From Pelodera strongyloides (Eukaryota > Nematoda > Chromadorea > Rhabditida > Rhabditidae), in contig JAANDG010000600.1 of NCBI GenBank assembly GCA_036852015.1, positions 1 to 64,000 of the forward strand: a stretch of 64,000 nt of DNA. Reading direction: 5' to 3'. Numbering within the stretch: the stretch's first letter is position 1; every line of letters starts with the position of its first letter. A program made the position numbers and the translations under genes. Below the pieces are notes generated by a model. The model saw only the letters and a list, made by a program, of their open reading frames with translations. It made no database searches and was not told the DNA's origin. Positions 56,078 through 64,000 of the stretch are shown one piece after another.

Positions 56078-56108
56078 AGCCTAAGCCGAAACCTAAGCCT
56101 AAGCCTAA
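56078..56108. repeat. Interstitial telomere-like repeat
   Basis: GCCTAAGCCGAAACCTAAGC then two more units, an imperfect TTAGGC run on the minus strand. Confidence 0.7.
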
Positions 56109-56561
56109 AAGAAGTCTGAGTCTAACCTTGAGCCTTATACTAGTATCTAGTACTCGTAATCCTTTGTTAGCGCGACAGCGCTAACTTAGTTTGGGTTTTC
56201 TCTTTTTGAATCTCTACAGTACCTTGAGCCTTATACTAGTATCTAGTACTCTTAATCTCTTTTGAATCTCTACAGTAACTTTACGGTTCCGCGAATTTGT
56301 TGATACGATAAACACGCAGAGAGTAATTATTAGACAAAACTCGTAGAGTGACGCGCAACGGATAGTTATTTAGCAAGAATAATCGACAATTCTGTGAATA
56401 TAATGCTTTACGTAGTTAGGTTGCGCATGCTATTTTTTTGATTTGTGTAAAAGAGCAGAAATCAACGAAGCTAGAAACTGAAGAAAATGGGATCAGAACA
56501 CAAGAGAAAGAAAGGATGGACTCAGAGGCAAAAGAAAGTGAATCAAAATACCTTCACGGAT

Positions 56562-56695
56562 TGAGAGAGAGCCAGAGAGAGAGAGCCAGAGAGAGAGAGC
56601 TAGAGAGAGATAGAGAGAGAGAGGAAATCCAGAGAGAGAGACAGACAGAGAGATAGAGACAGAGATAGAGAGAGAGGAAAGCCAGAGAAAGAGAG

Positions 56696-56744
<49 letters not shown>

Positions 56745-56750
56745 AGCGAG
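56562..56750. repeat. GA microsatellite
   Basis: About 190 bp of GAGA with CCA interruptions. It causes long Arg/Glu and Ser/Leu ORFs on the two strands. Confidence 0.9.
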
Positions 56751-57176
56751 ACGGACACGAAGGGAGATAGGCTGAATATCAATGTATAGTGTATATACCA
56801 ATCTTCTATCTCGGGCGTCCCCAATGGAGAACTGGTACTTCTTCTGATAAAACACACTGACAATACGCAATTTCATTTTTGACCTTTCAGCATTTCTAAC
56901 TGAGATCTTCCTTCTTCGACTCAAGTACGCGCGCACTGTGCTAAGCCATCTATTAGCGACTTTTGCTCCTTTCCATCCCTTATTAGTCGTAGGTATGCTC
57001 TCCCATTGGCCCAGGTGCGGGGAGGTTGGGCCTTGGTGCTGTTTTGGTGGGGTCTGACGGCTCTGGGCCCGCCCCATCTCAATCGCAGGCCCACCCCTTT
57101 AAAGGGCCAGACTTGGGAACGGTAGGCCATTCTGACTGTGAAGCAGTGTCCGCGTGTCCGGTCCCACAACGACAGC

Positions 57177-60100
57177 ATGTGCTTCACCTCCTCTGGACTC
57201 TTTGTCCTACTCGCCGCTCTCCCACTCTGCACTCTAGCCCTATGTGGGGAGTACTGTATCCAACAGAAACAACAGGAACGACTACAGGAGGTGAGCCAAG
57301 CAACATACTGTGGAAATTCGTTGTAGTTTGTAGTTTAGGGAAATAAAAGGGTCGCGCCCAGGGAAAGTCATGTTTAACATGGTCCCGACCCTTGTTGGGC
57401 CCGACAGATGGTTTATTGGAATGAGCTCACACATAGCTTCATTTCATTTGTCACTAATGTTAAAGGGAATATGTAGGCCCTTTTTGAAGTTAAGCTGTAT
57501 TAATAGAATGCGTGTTGCCCATTAAGGAAACAATAACAAAAGTTGTCTACAATTACCCACTTAAAAGAAAATCAATTACAAAGCTCGCCTTTTCCATAGT
57601 AAACGCTAATTCGGAACCCTTGCATAAATTTGGGTCTGATTGAATAAATTTCAGTTTAAATCGGCAAATAGCAAGATTCAAGATGCAGCGCATTCCAATT
57701 TCGTATTTACATATTCAGTCGCCTATTTAAATTAACGTCTGGTATTAGTGTATTTATCTCCAGTTTCGCAGGGCCGAAACACCTCAAAAAATCATTCAGC
57801 GCGGCTTTCACTTTCCATATAGAAACTCATTAAGAAACTCGCTACAAAAATTGAAGATCAGGGACAAATTTGAATTAGTACACGTATTAGCTACTGGCAT
57901 GCGAATATCTGTATTAAATTCAAATTTGTCCCTGATTTTCAATTTTTGCAGCGAGTTTCAAATTGTGCTTATGTATGGAAAGTGAAAGCCGCGCTGAATG
58001 ATTTTTCGGCCAGATTCGCCCTGTTTCGGCCCTGCGAAACTGGAGATAAATACACTATATGGAAACGCTAGTTTCGCTTTTTTTTGCTCATTTTGAGTGC
58101 CTACATATTCGCTTTAATATGACAATGGGCCATTATGTTTAGCTCTGACCGAACCTGAAAACATTCTATTTCGATAATGCTTTACTTGACATGCGAGTAC
58201 AACTAGTGTGTAAGTCATGTATCAGACGTAACCCCCCGGAGTAACCATAGGCAAGCAGATATTTGTATATCTTATCCCGTATTGTTAAGATCCATCTATG
58301 GTGATAGGCCATAGACTTAGGCTATGGTATCTATCACCTCCGCCTTTGCTGCGGGGCAACAATGATAGCAAAATTTGTTCCATAACCCATAACCATAACC
58401 ACATCGAAACAGATTACATAGGAAATGGGTGAATCCACTTGGTGACGGTTCACTGTGGTTTTTTGTGGGCCAGTTCATTTGGAATTTGGTGACCACTTCG
58501 TGACCATGTGGTGACCAAGTTGCATCGAAAACCGTCATCAAATGGTCACCACATGGTCCTTTTGTCAGTCTGTTAAGCCACTGTGGCAAGAAAAAACTAC
58601 AGACGATATTCTCTTATTAATTCAGTATTAAAACGCTGCAAACCATCGTCATCGTATTATCTTCAAATCCAAATAAATTAATGTGTTTTGACAGGTCTCT
58701 GGCAATGAAGCACTTCTACTCATAATCAATTTTCCTCCACCAAACACTAAACATTTTGCAGCCAAACGTTTTCAAAAGACCAAACTATATGAGGGTTTAT
58801 TTCCCTAATTTAGTTTTTGAGTGAATTGGATTTGGCAAGGCATATTTTTGCTTTATCTAACGATTATGAATCTCGCAGTAGTGAAGTGACAAATTTGGAG
58901 TAACTACGACCCTTTAAAGCGGTATAACACCCGATTTGCGAAACGTCTGGGAAAACTTGAAAAATATTTTCTTTTACATTTCCGGAACATAATGAAGCTT
59001 GATTTACATATAGTAGGAATTCCGGTCCAGGCTAATTTTCGCATACCATTTACCATACCGCTTTAAATTTGTCACTTTTGAACTTGAAAATTTGGACGCA
59101 ATATTTATCCAATTCTCTCTTTGAAACGTTGTAAAAATGCAAATATGCTAATTTCTTCCTGTTTTGATGCTGTACGTTTTTCACCACATCCAATTGGTAA
59201 ACATACGGCGACTATACATCCGGAAGAAGGGAAAAAATTGCCTCATTAGCATGCTAAATAGTAGTGTTGAAACATTTCTTCTCGAAAATTTAAACTGATC
59301 GTTGGTTTTGCGTACAGAAAACTCGATGCGCAAATTATAGGTGTGTATGGGTTAAAATTGCTACCCTTACTTTAGAGCGTAACACACCAAAAAGTTTCTG
59401 TCGTTACATGCGTGTAAATTCCAGCAAAATTAAGGGGCCCATTTACGACAAAATGTAGTGAACATGCGTAACATGCATTTCAAAAACCGGATATTATACA
59501 TACCGCTTCATCGAGTACATCAGCTTTCTTATGCAGCTTATGCAAGCGAACATAAATTAGAATAAAAAATCGAGCTAAATTCGAGCAAATTAGCATAAAT
59601 ACGTAAAAATTCTGTTGTCCACGATGCGTTTCAAAGACCGGCTTTTATACCGCTTTAACTTGTGGACCATTCCAATAACGTTGTCATGCGTCATGCGTCA
59701 CGCTCACCTCAACCCTGTGTCATAATCTGTGGAGTTAAATAGTTAAATAATTAATGACTAATGTACATTTATAAATGCCCAAGGGGGTTTTTCATAGATC
59801 TCTGACCACCGAGGGGTATTTCGTTTGGTTATGATACGCAATGCTACCCCCTCAAACCTCATACCAAGAATTAGAAAGCATGTCACGCAATCAAAATTAC
59901 ATGAATAATTAGTGTGTAGATGTTGCAGAGATTGCACTTTGATGCACTGAAGTGTAGTTTTGTTTCGAGGTTAGGGATTCATGGCTTAGGCTTAGGCCTA
60001 AGCATTACCTTTTATCTTACTGCATAAGTGACGAACGTTGATTTATAGTAAAACAGTCTTACTTAGGTCAATTAAGCGATCGATGTTTAGTTAGAAGTGG

Positions 60101-63100
60101 CTTTCGCTAATGGCTAACAATAGGACGTCTAGATTTCAACATAATGTAATTACATAATTAGCTTAATTGCCTTGGAATAGTTAGACGCTTGTTTATCGAC
60201 AATGCATGTCAGACTTACTATGTGCGAAAACAGAAAGAAAGAAAGAGATACGCCAAAACAAGTCGCATCAAGTAAATTACGATCACTTGAACTCTCTTAC
60301 ATATGCCTTATCACACTGTAATACACTGTAGTTGATGCGTATTTTGTGTTACGTAAAGTGCTCTTTTGGCCTAGAAGAGCACAGACATTTGCGTATAATA
60401 CACAGTGACGCCACAGTATCTAAACATTATCTACTTGTAGTTTCCATTAACTGATTGTTCTCTGGAGTTACACAAAGTATATGTACTATAAGATATCCCC
60501 ATCGGACAGTGATTTCATAAAGATTTCATGCAAATGTGAGCTCTCATGGGACCAAGTAGCACTTTAGCTGATAAAGATATGAATAGAACCATTCATTAAC
60601 AATTAAAAATCGTACTGTAGGTAGGAGTGTGACATGTGAAAATGTACTTAGTTTTAAGTTCACTTCGTTACGTAGGGTGTAGTCGAGAGTCAAGAGGTGA
60701 ATGGCAAAGCCTATCGTACGGTGTTTGACACATGTTATGTTCGCTTTAGACATATCGGTAGTTACTGTAAAGAAAGCAAGAAGCGAGTGAAGACTATAAT
60801 AAAAAGATAACTGAGTCCTACAAACATTAGAGAATTTAAAAAGACGTCGATCCTGTGCCTAAAATACAAGAACAGGACAGCTGCGGGCATCACTCATGTT
60901 GTAGATAACAAAATAACAATCCCCATATTGTAGATCAAAACAAATAAACATTGTAGATGAACGTTCTCCTTATCAAGAACGCCAGGTTTTTTGGCTCCAA
61001 CCTAAGCCTAAGCCTAAGCCTAAGCCTCATATTTTACAAAAAAAATCAAGTGATTTGTTGTAGATGAAAACAAATAATAATCTATTGCAGATCAAAGCTC
61101 TGCTCCTCAAGAACCTCGGACTCGCTTCTCCTCCCAAGTACAACTCCTCGACGTCCTCCGTCTCCGACGAGATGGCGCTCAGTTTGGCCGGTGATCAGCT
61201 CGAGGAGCATGAGCCCTTCGAGATGCGCCTCGTCTTCGCCAACGATGGCGGCAACCTCGGACTCGGCAACATGGCTGCCTTTGACTTGGGATTCCTCGCT
61301 ACGAAACAGGTAGGAACTTACATCTCATGGGCAAATTAAAGCGAGATAACAGCCGGTTTTTGAGTCGTATAGTGGACAACTGCATTCCCGTATGTTGTAT
61401 GCGACTGAATGTAATTGGACTAAAAAAAATCGCGCATGAGTTGCATGCACTCCATAGCGAATATAACGTCTTAAATAGGTTTCAAAAACCGCCTTTATAT
61501 CGCTTTAATGCGCTGTTACGTGTTTGCGACTTCCCGACTTCCATGCTAAGCGTTAACTAAAAGGCTAAGACACGACTTTTCCTCGAATAATATGATTTGT
61601 CTAGGTGTCTGAAGCCTCTCTCTTTGTCTACCTCCGCTGGCCATCTCTCATCAACTTCCCTCTGGATCTCACACAGTCACTCGATCTCTCCGTCTACGAA
61701 GTGTTCGCCGACGGAGCGGTATGTTCTATATGGAATCATACGTCTACAAGCCGCTAAGTTCCGCTAACAGCTTAGCACCGCTAAGCCTCAGCCACCAACA
61801 ACCGCTAGTTAAAGCTTCAGCTGTTGCTTATTTTTTGAATCTGTTACTCATGTCTCACTTTTAAATTTAATCGATATTGAACTTTTAAAGGGAATGTCAA
61901 GCCGGTTTTTCATGTTGGGCTCAAAAAAAGCTTATGTTTTGAAGGTGAGGAAAATGAAAATAAATATAAACAAAAACTTTCATGTAAGAAGAAAAACAAT
62001 TTCAAACCGCTCCAAAAAACTCCTTCAGTATGGGATTCGAGTCGTGCGGACAGAGCTAAGCCAAATCTCTGTCCACGGGACGCTTGAATTTACGAGGCTG
62101 TTAGACAGCGAAGAAAAAGAGGAGGGCGTAAGAGAAATTTTTGAAGTCAGCAAAGAAAAAGAGGAGGGCGCGAGAGAAATTGTTTAAACTACGGTATTTT
62201 GTGACAGCGTGTTATAGAATATCTGTGAATCAGGCTTGACATGCGCTTTAAGCCCTGTATCTCCTATGCGAAAAAGTACACCCCGGGATAAAAATAAAAA
62301 ATCTTTTTATCTCCGAAAAAAGACGCATTTCGGCTAATGTTGCATAGCTTTTTTGTGATCCTTGTTGAATGGGGAAATCGATTAGCGAATAAAACAGAGT
62401 TTTTCGATGACTCCATCGCGTGAATTGAGGTTTTCAATGTAAACCGAAGTAAACCTGTCCTTCGGTAACTTCGGTTGGTCTCGTACCATTGACAAACTGA
62501 GGCCATATGTATTAGCCTTCACCGTAAATATTTTTCTCATGCTTCTTGGTCCTTATCTCCTTATTATGTGTCTCATAAGCAAAACGACCAATGTCCCTCA
62601 TTTTCTCGAGTATTATTTGTTATTGAGAGGCTGGGCGTTGTTGTTTTCTTCCCTGCTTTTCATCATTGTATTATTGTTTATAATATTTGGGGCCCTGGTA
62701 GTATCAGTCTGGACACCCCCACTTGAGACCAGATACATATAAATAAGTGAAGTACTTGTAAGGGCTTTTGTAGGCCAAAACAAGCGTTCAATGGAACGAT
62801 TACTTGATGATTAGTTACGATAAAAAAAGGGGTCCAACAGTCTGGGATTTGGTGTAAGGGCCAAATTTCCGCCTATGGTGCGCGAGGTGCGCCTTTGGAG
62901 CACATCAGCCGCGCCCCTTCCGAAAAGTGGGCCACGTGAGCGCCACAAATTATCCTGAGCATCTAACTCCCTTTAAATCCTTCTTTAATTCTAGTATATT
63001 GACTTTAAAGGCTCTGCTCCCGATCGCTCAACAACGAATTTCAATCGATAAACTCGGCTCATATGTGAAAATCTCACTCAATCAGGAGGATATTCAAAGG

Positions 63101-63778
63101 TAAGGGCGGGAATTTGAATTTGGACCTCAACTTTTATGGGTTCAATCCTTTTGTGGACAATGGTATTCTGTTCAAAGGTACGGTACAAGCAAGCAATAGA
63201 ATAAACGAAACCACTTGTACTTTGTACTACCAAAAACACGTAAATGAATTACAGAAATAGACAGTAATTAATGTAGATAGCGTGAAATTATTGACACTTC
63301 GATTATTGATTGTCTACTTGAGGACAACACTAACTTAAGCCTAAGCCTAAGCCTAAGCCTTTACAGTAAAATTTGAAGTAAAATTTGCAGATGGCAAGAC
63401 GAGTTCTTCCTCGGCATCACTGTCGAGGCCGTATTCGCCGGTGAAAACCTAGCAGTCTCACCCAAGCACGCCACAAAAGAGGTGCGTTTCGGATCAACAA
63501 CTGTTTAGCAAAGCGAACTGTCAAGAGTGTGTCACAATACCGCGCGATGGTCTATTTGAGCGGCGCTGTATTTCGCTTTAAATCGTGAATATCCATGCCG
63601 TTTTCATATGTGTAGTCTGGATTATCATGACGATTTTCTCGTACGCCTGAACCTATAAGGCCTATATCTATACATTAATTTACAGAACGAGCGCATGTAC
63701 CTCGAGCTGTCTGTGCGGGAACGAAACGGCCGTTCTAAACGATCCGCGTCAACAGCGATTTGCAGTGAAGATGATCAG
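57177..63778 (+). CDS. TGF-beta superfamily ligand precursor (5' part)
   Basis: Secreted signalling protein, cut by the window end. Six exons: 57177-57290, 61091-61309, 61605-61718, 63011-63099, 63391-63481, 63686-63778 (240 codons; phases agree). Residues 1-24 form a signal peptide (hydrophobic LFVLLAALPLCTLALC). The prodomain has C23/C27, QQERLQE joined to IKALLLKNLGLASPP (the IK..IL.KL.L motif of TGF-beta, activin and myostatin prodomains), ASLFVYLRWPS and FFLGITVEAVFAGENL. RSKR at 225-228 is a furin site; the mature chain starts SASTAICSEDDQ. Its first cysteine is at mature position 7, the spacing of TGF-beta itself, so a TGF-beta/activin type (DAF-7-like in nematodes) is more likely than a BMP. 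The cystine-knot exons lie beyond 64,000. An in-frame ATG at 57138 is an alternative start. Intron 1 is 3.8 kb. Confidence 0.9.
57460..58117. mobile_element. 658-bp foldback MITE
   Basis: Ends TTAAAGGGAATATGTAGGCC and CCTACATATTCGCTTTAA. Long inner inverted arms: TATTTATCTCCAGTTTCGCA and GCGCGGCTTTCACTTTCCAT at 57,750-57,820 match the reverse complement at 57,965-58,065. The centre near 57,900 contains TTCAAATTTGTCCCTGATTTTC in both orientations. Confidence 0.85.
58914..59066. mobile_element. MITE, family R1, diverged
   Basis: TTAAAGCGGTATAACACCCG at the left and TACCATACCGCTTTAA at the right, 153 bp, centre unlike other copies. Confidence 0.7.
59470..59658. mobile_element. MITE, family R1, possibly nested
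   Basis: GCATTTCAAAAACCGGATAT near 59,475 is one right end. A second, complete-looking right part follows with GCGAACATAAATTAGAATAA and ends GACCGGCTTTTATACCGCTTTAA at 59658. Confidence 0.65.
61000..61027. repeat. Interstitial telomere-like repeat
   Basis: Four units of CCTAAG (TTAGGC on the minus strand), 63 bases upstream of TGF-beta exon 2. Confidence 0.85.
61336..61508. mobile_element. MITE, family R1
   Basis: TTAAAGCGAGATAACAGCCGG at the left and AACCGCCTTTATATCGCTTTAA at the right. It lies between exons 2 and 3 of the TGF-beta gene and starts 26 bp after the donor. Confidence 0.85.
61885..62251. mobile_element. MITE, family R2, in TGF-beta intron 3
   Basis: TTAAAGGGAATGTCAAGCCGG at the left and AGGCTTGACATGCGCTTTAA at the right. 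Body words CATGTTGGGCTCAAAAAAAG and GACAGAGCTAAGCCAAATCT match 41430-41823 in reverse. A duplicated AAAGAGGAGGGCG word lies near 62,115 and 62,157. Confidence 0.85.
62252..63010. other. Rest of TGF-beta intron 3
   Basis: No further exon seen. An ORF at 62539-62742 is hydrophobic but unmatched. CpG-containing GGCGCGAGG/GGTGCGCGAGGTGCGCC words near 62,880-62,900. Confidence 0.45.
63331..63361. repeat. Interstitial telomere-like repeat
   Basis: Four to five TAAGCC units (TTAGGC on minus), 30 bases upstream of the TGF-beta exon at 63391. Confidence 0.85.
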
Positions 63779-64000
63779 GTTTGTTGGGATACTGTAGACC
63801 ACGGGAAATAAATATTAAGCTTCTAGCGCGTGCTCCTTTAGTCAAGAGTGGTTCAGTATAACGTGCAAAGTGATGCTTCCTCAGCAGAGAATAGTAGACA
63901 TCACCGTCGCACTCTGATGGCATTCCATGTTCTATATGCATCTTGGCAAGGAAACAATTTGCAAAAATACTGTTCGTTGGTGATGTCGAACCTGCGACTT
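63779..64000 (+). other. TGF-beta intron, window end
   Basis: Starts with donor GTTTGT. I see no cystine-knot exon in these last 222 bases. Confidence 0.6.

Larger units (their letters stand above)
53162..57176. other. TRAPPC11 to TGF-beta intergenic region
   Basis: No gene supported. The TRAPPC11 3' end should lie in the first part; an AATAAA occurs at about 53,929, and closer AATAAA-like variants may be used. Other contents: MITEs (53,528, 54,526, 54,871), GCGAAACCGCGGCGACC and GGCGCGATTGCTTCGCCGCC short GC repeats near 54,050-54,130, many TACTGTA words at 55,780-55,990, a direct repeat of CCTTATACTAGTATCTAGTACTC (56,134 and 56,229), a telomere-like run and a GA tract. Confidence 0.55.
57291..61090. 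other. TGF-beta gene intron 1
   Basis: 3.8 kb with a 658-bp foldback MITE (57,460), R1 elements (58,914, 59,470), a hairpin-like GGCCATAGACTTAGGCTATGG near 58,306, repeated TGGTGACCA words (58,490-58,560), telomere-like words at 59,982-60,004 and 61,000. No exon seen. Confidence 0.7.

Noticed and set aside
56493..57077. 194-codon minus-strand ORF
   Set aside because: Most of it is translated GA/CT microsatellite; the rest has no recognised family.

Overview
This window looks like nuclear DNA of a nematode. The evidence is several short interstitial runs of TTAGGC (the nematode telomere unit), introns that end in TTTCAG, TTGCAG or TTTTAG, splice-acceptor-like sites just upstream of two start codons (as expected for trans-splicing), and four protein genes of clearly animal type. 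The genes have many exons. Introns range from about 100 bp to 5 kb and hold many small non-autonomous DNA transposons. Exon boundaries below were read by hand: I matched reading frame, GT/AG sites and remembered family sequence. In each of the four genes the splice phases agree from exon to exon.

Region 1 (1-11,285) has no ordinary gene. It is three tandem cassettes. Each has a TATA-like start and a leader, then an array of a 129-bp satellite (43 codons per unit), then a GC-rich hairpin. Nearly every satellite unit carries the CRE palindrome TGACGTCA. Two leaders share a short ORF, a CArG-like palindrome and a CRE palindrome. Cassette 1 also contains four copies of a second hairpin and one clean transposon insertion.

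Region 2 (11,286-21,587) has no gene I can support. It holds CT-rich simple sequence, a GC-rich patch, several long inverted repeats, MITEs and a telomere-like run.

Region 3 (21,588-53,161) is the gene core. A synaptotagmin-family gene lies on the minus strand (about 35,078 down to 21,588; both C2 domains complete, 5' exon tentative). Head to head with it is RPS29 on the plus strand (35,624-36,347). About 620 bp later comes the complete TRAPPC11 gene (36,966-53,161, 33 exons, about 1093 residues).

Region 4 (53,162-64,000) starts with a repeat-filled intergenic stretch. It is followed by the first six exons of a TGF-beta superfamily ligand on the plus strand (57,177 to beyond the window). These cover signal peptide, prodomain, RSKR cleavage site and the start of the mature chain.

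The four genes do not form a pathway. RPS29 is a ribosomal housekeeping gene, TRAPPC11 acts in ER-Golgi membrane traffic, synaptotagmin is a calcium sensor for membrane fusion, and the TGF-beta ligand is a secreted signal. The most unusual part of the window is the 11-kb cassette array.
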